NCBI GenBank assembly: GCA_016199985.1
Contig: JACQFQ010000061.1
Coordinates: forward strand, 62,001-126,000
Direction: 5' to 3'
Source of the DNA: Verrucomicrobiota bacterium
GTDB lineage: Bacteria > Verrucomicrobiota > Verrucomicrobiia > Limisphaerales > UBA11320
DNA: 64,000 nucleotides
In this document: positions 35,096 to 42,293 of the stretch, one piece after another
Layout: the number at the start of each line of letters is the position of its first letter
How positions within the stretch are numbered: the first letter of the stretch is position 1
Made by a program: the position numbers and the translations under genes
Notes under the pieces: model-generated
Databases searched by the model: none
What the model was told of the DNA's origin: nothing
The model's input: only the letters and a program-made list of their open reading frames with translations

Positions 35096-36151
35096 ATGCG
35101 TCTCCTATTCATCAAGCTGAAGCATATCGGCGACGCGCTTCTGCTCACGCCAACGCTCAAGGCGATACGTGAGACCCATCCCCATGCGGTGATCTGGGTT
35201 GTCGTGCGACAGGGCGCCGAGGGCATTCTTGAGGGATGTCCGCACATCGATCGGCTCCTGACCGCTTCGGCGCCCGAGAAGGAGCGTCGCGGACTGGGCG
35301 ATTCGTGGCGGCAGATCGAAATGGCGCGGAGGCTCAGGCAACAGCGATTCGACTTTGCTTTTGAGTTGAGCGACGGCGACCGCGGAAGATGGCTGGCCTG
35401 GCTGAGCGGCGCCGCGGAACGGGTCGCGACCCGGCATTATGTTCGGCTGAACTGGTCGGCCCGCCGCGCGATCACGCGCTTCTCCAGCGCTCCCTGGACT
35501 CAGGGCCACCGCGTTGAAAAGGATTATCAACTGGTTCGCGAATGCCTCCCGCTTCCCGAGACACCCCCTGGGTTGGTGTTTGTGGAGGAGAGATCGCGGA
35601 TTCCTCTCTGCTTTCCAGGCTGGAAGCGGTTTGCGGTGATGCATCCCGGCACGCGTTGGACCCGCAAACAATGGCCCGTTGCGCACTGGATTGAGGTGGG
35701 GCGATCTCTTCAAGGTCGAGGCCTTGGCGTCGTGGTGAGCGCGGGTCCCGACGCCGAGGAGCGCGTCCTGGCCACGACGATTTGCGAGGCTCTTGGCGGG
35801 GACGCCATAAGCACCGACGGCCAGGCGTCGTGGGCCGAACTGGCGGGGTTGTTGCGCAAGGCCGCTCTCTTCATCGGGGTGGACACGGCGGCGATGCACC
35901 TGGCCGCGGCATGCCAGTGCCCAACGGTCGCGATTTTCGGTCCATCCATCCCGGGTATGTGGCGTCCTTGGAAAACCCCTCATCGATTGGTCACCGCGCC
36001 CGAGTCCCTCGCCGCGCTCCAGCGCCCCGACTTCCTGGAGGCGGTGAGCGCGACTTCCGCCGCCACCGCCCCCTTGTCGGAGGCGATCGAAGCGTGCGAG
36101 GAGATGCTGTCGGCGCATCCACATCCGCATCCGCATCCGGCTATCGCATGA
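35096..36151 (+). CDS. Glycosyltransferase family 9 (ADP-heptose:LPS heptosyltransferase-like)
   Basis: 351 residues. The N-terminus MRLLFIKLKHIGDALLLTP and the C-terminal FIGVDTAAMHLAAACQCPTVAIFGPS mark the GT9 family, with the Asp-Thr...Met-His loop that binds ADP-heptose. Middle motif: HPGTRWTRKQWP. Such enzymes add heptoses to the LPS core. The protein ends in a short His-Pro repeat coded by CATCCG units (36115-36140). The stop overlaps the next start (ATGA 36148-36151). It is the first gene of a five-gene coupled cluster, 101 bp after dxs. Confidence 0.9.
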   Translation: MRLLFIKLKHIGDALLLTPTLKAIRETHPHAVIWVVVRQGAEGILEGCPHIDRLLTASAPEKERRGLGDSWRQIEMARRLRQQRFDFAFELSDGDRGRWLAWLSGAAERVATRHYVRLNWSARRAITRFSSAPWTQGHRVEKDYQLVRECLPLPETPPGLVFVEERSRIPLCFPGWKRFAVMHPGTRWTRKQWPVAHWIEVGRSLQGRGLGVVVSAGPDAEERVLATTICEALGGDAISTDGQASWAELAGLLRKAALFIGVDTAAMHLAAACQCPTVAIFGPSIPGMWRPWKTPHRLVTAPESLAALQRPDFLEAVSATSAATAPLSEAIEACEEMLSAHPHPHPHPAIA

Positions 36152-37131
36152 ATGTCCGTCGCTATCGCAGCCTGAATTTCGGCGACGACAACTGCGCGAG
36201 CTCTCGCTATCGGATCCTCGCGTACGTGGACGGCCTGAGAGCGCGAGGGGTCGACATCCTGGCCGGACCGGCAGACGACTTTTCCGCATGGGATGATCTG
36301 GCTCGACTGGACGGGGTGATCGTCCAGAAGAAGCTTTTTTCGGTCGGACGCTCGCGCTGGATTCGTCGGGCCGCGCGTCGCCTGATCTACGATATTGACG
36401 ACGCGATCTGGCTGCCGCAGGGCCGGCGACATCATTGGTGGACGCGGTTGCGCACCGTCTGGCGTCTGCGAACGGCGGCGGCCGGCGCCGATGTGTGCGT
36501 GGCGGCTAATCGAGTCATCGCCGCGCGCCTGGAGCAGTGGGCTCGTCGCGTCGAAGTGATGCCCATGGCTTTGGATGAAGCGACCTGGACTCCGGCGCTT
36601 CGCCCGGCCGGCTCGCGAGATGTCGTTCTGGGTTGGTCGGGCGCCCCCGGGAACCTGCGTTATCTGGAGCCGCTCGAGCCGGCCTTGGTTTCGCTTCAGC
36701 AGCGACACCCGACCCTGACGGTGCGCGTGGTCTGCGGCGAAAGGCCCCGTTGGACCCGCGCGCGCTTCCAGCACATTCCTTGGCGGCCCGGCGTCGAAGC
36801 GGAGGAGGTGAACCGGTTCGACATCGGCCTGCTGCCTTTGGAGACCAGCGCGTTCGCCGCCGCGAAGTCCCCGATCAAGGCGCTTCAATACATGGCCTCG
36901 GGCATTCCCACTGTGGCCACGCCCCTGGCCGCGACGCGGGAGTTGTTCGGCGATTCGGAAGCCGCCTTGTTCGCGGAAGACTTGCCCCGCTGGGAATCGG
37001 CGATCAGCGAGCTGATCGAACGGCCTGAGGAGCGAGAGCGCCGCGGCGCGTCGGCGCGTCGGTTTTTCCTCTCGCAACACACCCTCTCCCGGGGCATTGA
37101 GTTTTGGGCGCGTCTGCTGACGACATCATGA
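36148..37131 (+). CDS. Glycosyltransferase family 4-like protein
   Basis: 327 residues. Start fixed by the ATGA overlap. The C-terminal Rossmann half has the donor-binding run FDIGLLPLETSAFAAAKSPIKALQYMASGIPTVATP (parts: FDIGLLPLE, KSPIKALQYMASGIPTVATP), typical of GT4 retaining enzymes. The N-terminal half, with YDIDDAIWLP and VCVAANRVIAARL, fits GT-B folds acting on a membrane acceptor. Donor and acceptor sugars cannot be read from sequence. Within the coupled cluster it probably extends an LPS-core or other surface glycan. Confidence 0.85.
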   Translation: MNVRRYRSLNFGDDNCASSRYRILAYVDGLRARGVDILAGPADDFSAWDDLARLDGVIVQKKLFSVGRSRWIRRAARRLIYDIDDAIWLPQGRRHHWWTRLRTVWRLRTAAAGADVCVAANRVIAARLEQWARRVEVMPMALDEATWTPALRPAGSRDVVLGWSGAPGNLRYLEPLEPALVSLQQRHPTLTVRVVCGERPRWTRARFQHIPWRPGVEAEEVNRFDIGLLPLETSAFAAAKSPIKALQYMASGIPTVATPLAATRELFGDSEAALFAEDLPRWESAISELIERPEERERRGASARRFFLSQHTLSRGIEFWARLLTTS

Positions 37132-38048
37132 TCACTCGCGAGCGATGCCCGATTTGCGGCTCCGGGGCTTCCGACCCGGCGCTCAGCCTGCCCTTTGACG
37201 ACGCGGACCTTCAGCGCTATCTGAGCCACATCGGTTTTGGTCTGCCGCAGGATTGGTTTCGAGACATCCCGTTCGCGCTCCACGAATGCCGACCCTGCGG
37301 TCTGCTTTATCAACGGCATGCCCTGGACCCGGATCAGAGCGCAGTGCTCTATGGCGCGAACAAATCCGGTCGCCGGCTGGCCGCCGACCACGCGCCGCTC
37401 GCCTTGGCCCACCTGGCGCAGGACGCGCTTCTGGCCCGACAGCTTCTTGCGATGGACTCGCCGCGGGTTCTCGACTTCGGAATGGGCTGGGGCCGTTTCG
37501 CGCTGCTCGCTCAGGGGTTTGGCTTCGAGGTTCACGGCGTGGAGATGTCCGAGTCGGCGCGCGAGCACGCGGCCCGTCACGGGATCTGTCTCCGTGAGTT
37601 GGAGGATCTTCGGCCGGCGGAGTTTGATTTCATCCTGATCGACCAGGTATTGGAGCATCTCGTCGCTCCGTTGCCGCTCTTCCAGCGCCTCGCGGAGTCC
37701 GTCAAGCCGGGCGGCCTTGTTCTCGTGGGCGTGCCTGGACGTCCCGGGCTGCTGAAGAAGATTCGCAGCGGGGCGGGGCGCCCATCGCCCGCGTCGAAGC
37801 TTTCTATCCAGGACATCGACGCTGTCGCGCCAATGATTCATCTCAACCTGTTCTCCAACCAAAGTCTTCGCGCTCTGGCCTCCCGCGCCGGACTGGAGCC
37901 CTACGCGGCCCCTCTGTTGAAAACATTGGGCTCGGGCATGCTTTGGAACAGCGCGCGGCAGTGGAATCGAACGCCGTTGCTCGCGATGAAATATCGGTGG
38001 GGGATGGGCACGCGTCTCTGGCTGCGCAAACCAGCGGGGCGCCCATGA
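37128..38048 (+). CDS. Zinc-ribbon class I SAM-dependent methyltransferase
   Basis: 306 residues, start in an ATGA overlap. The N-terminus carries Cys7-x2-Cys10 and Cys54-x2-Cys57, a zinc-finger as in sugar C-methyltransferases. The SAM domain has VLDFGMGWGRFALLA (motif I), HGVEMSESAREHA and FDFILIDQVLEHLVAPL (motif post II), then VKPGGLVLVGVPG. It probably methylates a nucleotide sugar or glycan. It lacks the NAD-like C-terminal domain of full sugar C-methyltransferases, so O-methylation is equally possible. It is followed by the next methyltransferase after about 46 bp. Confidence 0.82.
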   Translation: MITRERCPICGSGASDPALSLPFDDADLQRYLSHIGFGLPQDWFRDIPFALHECRPCGLLYQRHALDPDQSAVLYGANKSGRRLAADHAPLALAHLAQDALLARQLLAMDSPRVLDFGMGWGRFALLAQGFGFEVHGVEMSESAREHAARHGICLRELEDLRPAEFDFILIDQVLEHLVAPLPLFQRLAESVKPGGLVLVGVPGRPGLLKKIRSGAGRPSPASKLSIQDIDAVAPMIHLNLFSNQSLRALASRAGLEPYAAPLLKTLGSGMLWNSARQWNRTPLLAMKYRWGMGTRLWLRKPAGRP

Positions 38049-38094
38049 AGCCTTGCTTGAACCCTCTCCGGGGATTCTGAATACTCCGCGGGTC

Positions 38095-38835
38095 ATGGCT
38101 CTTCCCATGCTGAAAGCGCTTAAAGAAATGTTTTACGGATGGCGTCAACAGCGCCATCTCGAGATGTCTGTGGGGCGTCTGCGTGAGTTGGAGTCCTCGG
38201 TGCAGGATCCGCGGGATCGATGGAATGTTCCTTTCCGATATCGCGGATGCGGCTTCTTCAAGCGCATTCGTCCGATGCAGTCCGAACGCGAGATCCACGG
38301 ATTGTTCGAAGCGGTGAGCGCGCAAAAACCTCGGGCCGTGATGGAGATCGGGACTTGTCATGGGGGCACACTCTACATGTGGTGCCAGGCCGCGCATCCC
38401 AACGCGCTCCTCATCAGTCTGGATCTTCCCTCCGGTGAATTCGGGGGAGGGTACCGGGATTGTCGGGCGCCCCTCTACAACGCTTTCAAGCGTCCGTCAC
38501 AACACCTCCATCTCGTGCGCGCCGATTCCCATGATCCCTCGAATGTGTCGAGGATTCGTGAGCTGCTGGGCGGAGTCTCGCTCGATTTTCTCTTCATCGA
38601 TGGGGATCACACCTACGAGGGCGTGAAGACCGACTTCGAACTGTACTCCCCGCTGGTTGCGCCTGGCGGACTGGTCGCGCTGCACGATATTGTCAAACGC
38701 AGTGACCAACCCCGCATAGAAGTGTGGCGCTTCTGGGATGAGTTGAAGCAGTCGGCCCGTGTGGCCGGGGAATGGATCGAGTCGGATCCCAACCGCCGTT
38801 CCATCGGCATCGGGGCCATCGAGATTCCTTCATGA
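38095..38835 (+). CDS. Class I SAM methyltransferase (CmcI/Methyltransf_24-like)
   Basis: 246 residues from ATG 38095; a TTG at 38053 is in frame. Motif I reads VMEIGTCHGGTLYMW, and the acidic metal-binding motif is LDFLFIDGDHTYEGVKTD followed by LVALHDIV. This is the cephalosporin hydroxylase/rhamnosyl O-methyltransferase-type fold, often metal dependent and often in glycan clusters. It begins 46 bp after the previous gene and ends in an ATGA overlap with the FkbM gene. The likely role is O-methylation of surface sugars (inference). Confidence 0.82.
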   Translation: MALPMLKALKEMFYGWRQQRHLEMSVGRLRELESSVQDPRDRWNVPFRYRGCGFFKRIRPMQSEREIHGLFEAVSAQKPRAVMEIGTCHGGTLYMWCQAAHPNALLISLDLPSGEFGGGYRDCRAPLYNAFKRPSQHLHLVRADSHDPSNVSRIRELLGGVSLDFLFIDGDHTYEGVKTDFELYSPLVAPGGLVALHDIVKRSDQPRIEVWRFWDELKQSARVAGEWIESDPNRRSIGIGAIEIPS

Positions 38836-39551
38836 GCGATTTGGGCGGATTTCGAGGCTGGCCGCTGTGGCGTCAGGGGATTGCCCTGATCCGCCGACCC
38901 TACCGCAGGGCGCATCGGCAATTCCGCGGCCTCCCTCCCAAGCCGATCCGCACCGTCATGGATATCGGGGCCCACAAGGGCGAGTTCACCGATCTCGCTC
39001 TCGACTATTTTCAACCCGCGAAAGTGTGGATGGTGGAGGCGATTCCAGATCTTGCGGCGAATCTTTCCAGCCGGTACTCGAATCGGCCCCAGTGCGCCGT
39101 CATTCATGCCGCCATCACGGCGCAAAGCGGCGACGTGACCTTCCGCGTGAACTCGCACCTGGCCTCAAGCTCCCTGCTTCCGGTGGCGCCCGCGGCCGCG
39201 GAATGTGTTGGGAAAAAGTTTGAAGAGGAGAGAAGAATCACTGTGCCTGGCCTGAGTCTGGACGACCTTTTCACTGAGCGGCGGATCGACTCGATGGATC
39301 TGATGAAGGTGGATATCCAGGGCGCCGAGAGGTTCTTGATTCAGGGCGGACAGCAGGCGCTGCGTCGCGTCTCGATCCTCTCCATGGAGGTGCTTTTTGA
39401 GCGGCTCTACGAAGGCTGTGCTTTGTTCGGCGAGTTGCACGCCGCGCTGATTCCCCTGGGATTCCACCTCTTTGGATTCCACGGATGGCGACGCGGTCCC
39501 GGAGGCTTTCTTCTCTACGCCGACGCGATCTTCACGCGTCGGTCTCCGTAA
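38832..39551 (+). CDS. FkbM family methyltransferase
   Basis: 239 residues. RTVMDIGAHKGEFTDLAL is the FkbM motif I, followed by VWMVEAIPDLAANL, VTFRVNSHLASSSLL, and SMDLMKVDIQGAERFLIQGG with the typical KxDIQGAE box, then LSMEVLFERLYEG. FkbM enzymes O-methylate polyketides and, in bacterial surface clusters, sugars. It is the last gene of the cluster. The gene downstream is convergent, 31 bp away. Confidence 0.88.
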   Translation: MSDLGGFRGWPLWRQGIALIRRPYRRAHRQFRGLPPKPIRTVMDIGAHKGEFTDLALDYFQPAKVWMVEAIPDLAANLSSRYSNRPQCAVIHAAITAQSGDVTFRVNSHLASSSLLPVAPAAAECVGKKFEEERRITVPGLSLDDLFTERRIDSMDLMKVDIQGAERFLIQGGQQALRRVSILSMEVLFERLYEGCALFGELHAALIPLGFHLFGFHGWRRGPGGFLLYADAIFTRRSP

Positions 39552-39582
39552 TCGTAATCGGAGCAAGGCGCACGATTCGTCT

Positions 39583-40305
39583 TCATTTTCCTGAAAGCCC
39601 TTCTTTTTTCATGTCGACGGCCTTTTGCACCTGCGTTTGAAGAACCGCCGCGACGGCCGCAACGACGCTTGAAGCAAGCGTGCCTATCAATCCCAGCATC
39701 TTGGGACCCGCCGCGTCCTCTCCTGTTCCAGCGGAGAGAAACATGACCCACAAGATTCCTGCCACCATCAGGAAACCGATGGCGAGGGCAGAGTGCTTAA
39801 TATATCGCAAAGCCCTGACCGATAAATCCGAGAAAGCCTTGTTCCCGTCGATGTGGCTGAGCAATCGGAACGCCTGATACAGCGCGAAAACGAATAGAGC
39901 GGCCTGGATGTACGCGCCGACCAAGAAGAGATAGATCTGCCAGGCGGTGTCGGGTGTCTTGGCTGCTTCCTGAGCGATCATTCGCGGCAGCGGAAAAGCG
40001 CACACCGCCAGCGCGGCGATGACGATCAGAGAAATGACCAGCCTTAAGAACAATGTTGAGATTCGATTCATAATGCGTCTCATCGCGACGGTTGCGTTCT
40101 CCCGGATAATGGCCGCCGACGTTTCGACGAACACCCAGAGAGCCAAACTGAACAGTCCTCTTCCCGCCTTGACGCGCTCGCGGCACAGGTCGTTGAAGGT
40201 TTGATCCATTCCTTCGCCAAAACGCTCGCGGTAAGCCTTCGGGTACAGACGGAGCAGTTTTGAGTACCAGTTCCGATACAGCCGTGTGCGAGGTTCAGTG
40301 GCCAT
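39583..40305 (-). CDS. DUF2975-like membrane protein with N-terminal helical prefix
   Basis: 240 residues from ATG 40305. Residues about 8-60 (YSKLLRLYPKAYRERFGEGM, then DLCRERVKAGRG) resemble the cytoplasmic prefix found at the start of some ABC permeases that are controlled by PadR regulators. Membrane helices lie near 60-75, 88-112, 125-150, 175-195 and 205-225. The stretch HIDGNKAFSDLSVRALRYIKHSA resembles DUF2975. The function is not known. It is 13 bp after the padR-type gene and surely co-transcribed with it. Confidence 0.7.
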   Translation of the reverse strand: MATEPRTRLYRNWYSKLLRLYPKAYRERFGEGMDQTFNDLCRERVKAGRGLFSLALWVFVETSAAIIRENATVAMRRIMNRISTLFLRLVISLIVIAALAVCAFPLPRMIAQEAAKTPDTAWQIYLFLVGAYIQAALFVFALYQAFRLLSHIDGNKAFSDLSVRALRYIKHSALAIGFLMVAGILWVMFLSAGTGEDAAGPKMLGLIGTLASSVVAAVAAVLQTQVQKAVDMKKEGLSGK

Positions 40306-40318
40306 AGGCGAAGGAGTT

Positions 40319-40657
40319 CTACGCAAGTCGCCTCCTCCTGGCGACCGCCACGACCTCGCGATATCGCTCCAATTCCGCCGCAAGCGCCGATTGTCCCAGT
40401 CCCGTGATCCTGTAGTACACTCGGCGCTTATCGTCCATTTCGGAATCAACCTTCTTGTCGCTCTCTCGCACCAAACCCGCCTCCATCATCCGGCCGAGCG
40501 ACCCATAGAGCGTTCCAGGTCCCATCTTCACTTTGCCTTGGGAATCCCTCTCCACTTCTTTCATGATTCCGTAGCCATGCCGCTCTTGTGTGGAGAGAGC
40601 GATCAAGATGTGAAGCACCGCCGGAGTTAGCGGCGAGTCGCTGGTATTCGCAGTCAC
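40319..40657 (-). CDS. PadR family transcriptional regulator
   Basis: 112 residues. LTPAVLHILIALSTQERHGYGIMKEVE, GPGTLYGSLGRMMEAGLV and RRVYYRITGLGQ are the winged-helix features of PadR-like repressors. It precedes a membrane protein gene by 13 bp, the common arrangement in which a PadR repressor controls its own operon. An AT-rich stretch upstream (about 40660-40690) probably contains the promoter. Confidence 0.93.
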   Translation of the reverse strand: MTANTSDSPLTPAVLHILIALSTQERHGYGIMKEVERDSQGKVKMGPGTLYGSLGRMMEAGLVRESDKKVDSEMDDKRRVYYRITGLGQSALAAELERYREVVAVARRRRLA

Positions 40658-40831
40658 TTGTTGAGAATATATCCGTAGCGGATGTATGTCAATCCTTACC
40701 GCAAGCTTGGGCTTTCATTCTTTTCGGGGAGAGTTATGTTCCTGAGGTGATCACCCGACTCCAACCCGAGCCCTCAAGCTTGTTTTCGTAACCATGATCA
40801 CCCCAATCCCAACCTTCTTCCCAGGATCCCC

Positions 40832-41242
40832 ATGTCGCTGATGGATGCATTGTTGTTGGATGAGTACCGTGAGCCGAAACCGCTGTGGGTGAATCAACGG
40901 GCGGATGGATCGAAAGGGTCGGCCGCAATCAATGATCCTGCGCAGGGAGGGGTGAAGGCGCTTCCAGACAGCATTTTTGGTCACACCAATGGCATTCCCA
41001 CGAAGCTAGACGGCCTTGCCTACCTTTGCCCTGCAGTTCGGATGACGGGGCTGAATGGAGGCATCATCCAATCGAACCTGATCGATCTTGAGTCCCCATT
41101 CCCTCTTCAGTACCTCCGGACCATCCCGGCGCCACCGAGTAACCCAAGCGATATGGCAAACAAACACATCCATGTCTGGAAGGCTTTTGAGGGGCGGCGA
41201 TTTTCCGAGCGTGGGGCAAGCTCCGGATCGCCTGTTCGATGA
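40832..41242 (+). pseudogene. Possible remnant of a surface beta-helix-type protein
   Basis: The frame starts MSLMDALLLDEYREPKPLWVNQRADG and runs 136 codons. The opening resembles the start of large pectate-lyase-like beta-helix proteins I associate with this phylum (DxxLLDEYREP...RADGxxGS...DP). The rest drifts to unrelated sequence. A second scrap at about 41436-41520 in another frame (VEGNVIDLVYDG) looks like a later strand of such a protein, compare SNLIDLE near 41080. Assignment rests on memory of the family only. Nothing was recognised between 41246 and 41430. Confidence 0.3.
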
Positions 41243-41521
41243 ATTGGCGACCCGTATTGAGGACTCACTTGTTTTGTAATATGAGACTTTTTGTCTGGTG
41301 TTTTATGAGAACTTTATTGATATCGGTTTTGCTACGCATTGTTTCTCATCGGAGCCGCATTCGTGATCTCTCGCTCTTCCCTGCGACGAAGGAAAACTCA
41401 TGTCACTGGGGATGCGGTGAATGACCTGGGGGTGAATCCAGGTTATCCAAACGCAGAACCTGGGCGTTGAAGGAAACGTGATCGATCTTGTCTACGATGG
41501 GTTGAGTCACCAAATCTCAAA

Positions 41522-41943
41522 CCTGCCGACGGCAAAAAGCCCAACATGGGTCTGACCTCGTGGAAAGGCAGAGTCGTGCGCTAAGCAGATGTGACCGTCG
41601 CCAAGAATTACCTCAGGGAGACCGAAATCGACGAGTTGAACCGAATCGTAGTGATGTGGCTGGACTACGCCGAGGACCAAGCCCAACGTCGGAAGCAGGT
41701 TTTCTTGCGCGATTGGGAAGCCAAGCTGAACGATTTCCTGCGTTTCAACGAGCGTCGCGTGCTGCCCAATGCGGGCACTATCAGCAAGGAAAAGGCCGAC
41801 GCCCGCGCCGAGTTGGAATATAAAAATTTGAAGCGACGCGCCGGGCTTACATCGAGGCCGAAGCCGAACGGGAAATCATCGAGGAGTTGGAGGACACCGC
41901 CAAACACCTTCCACCATCACCCGAGTCTGACGGAGCACCGTGA
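41522..41943 (+). pseudogene. 3' remnant of a RhuM family gene
   Basis: In frame from about 41522 the sequence reads KKPNMGLTSWKGRVVR, then an in-frame TAA at 41582-41584 where the family has Lys, then ADVTVAKNYLRETEIDELNR, VVMWLDYAEDQAQRRK and FLRDWEAKLNDFLRFNERRVL. These are the conserved C-terminal third of the RhuM (virulence protein RhuM/DUF) family. A frameshift near 41834-41845 moves the end (YIEAEAEREIIEELEDTAK) to another frame, ending at TGA 41941-41943. The N-terminal two thirds are missing. RhuM genes often sit next to restriction-modification genes. Confidence 0.8.
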
Positions 41944-42014
41944 AACTTCGCTTCGAGCCCAATCTCGATTATCAGCACGCGGCTATCGAATCCGTGTGCG
42001 ACCTGTTCAGTGGA
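41940..42014 (+). pseudogene. 5' fragment of a type III restriction endonuclease Res-like gene
   Basis: A GTG overlapping the RhuM-remnant stop begins VKLRFEPNLDYQHAAIESV and CDLFSG, which matches the N-terminus of type III restriction (Res) subunits just before the DEAD-box helicase part. Only about 25 codons remain. The sequence then passes into an unrelated gene tail. It is a dead fragment. Confidence 0.65.
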
Positions 42015-42171
42015 GGACCTAGCCCGATGCATTGAGAAGTTGTATCTGTCTCCCGAACTGCGACAGCAGTATCTGCAAGCGGGGCGCGCGTTTGCCGAGA
42101 CATTGTCCTGGGATTGTCTCATGCCTCAGTGGTTGAACGTGCTCTCAAAGGTGAGCGAGGTGGATCCGTAA
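42010..42171 (+). pseudogene. 3' fragment of a glycosyltransferase gene
   Basis: In a new frame the sequence reads VEDLARCIEKLYLSPELRQQ, then YLQAGRAFAETLSWDCLMPQWLNVL, ending at TAA 42169-42171. This is the C-terminal helix of GT4-type glycosyltransferases (family phrase: ...LxxLxxDPxLRxxxGxxGRxxxExxFSWDxxxxxxxxxY). All upstream parts are missing. A 7-bp hairpin (42178-42184 with 42199-42205) follows. From there to 42293 nothing was recognised. Confidence 0.65.
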
Positions 42172-42293
42172 AGGATCGCGGCAAGACCATCTTCGGCTTT
42201 GCCGCTTGATCGTTGGACTTGGGAGCGCGGCACCCGAGGAGAAAGGACTGTCCGTGGCAGCCAATCCTTGGCCCCGGTTCTGAAGACCTGCCG

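Noticed and set aside
36115..36140. CATCCG repeat as a regulatory element
   Set aside because: It lies in frame at the end of the GT9 gene and encodes a short His-Pro tail.
41246..41430. Frame ending in DRLFDELATRIEDSLVL as part of the RhuM gene
   Set aside because: It resembles the FDELLERIREIR phrase of RhuM only loosely, is in a different context, and the intermediate parts are missing; no call was made.
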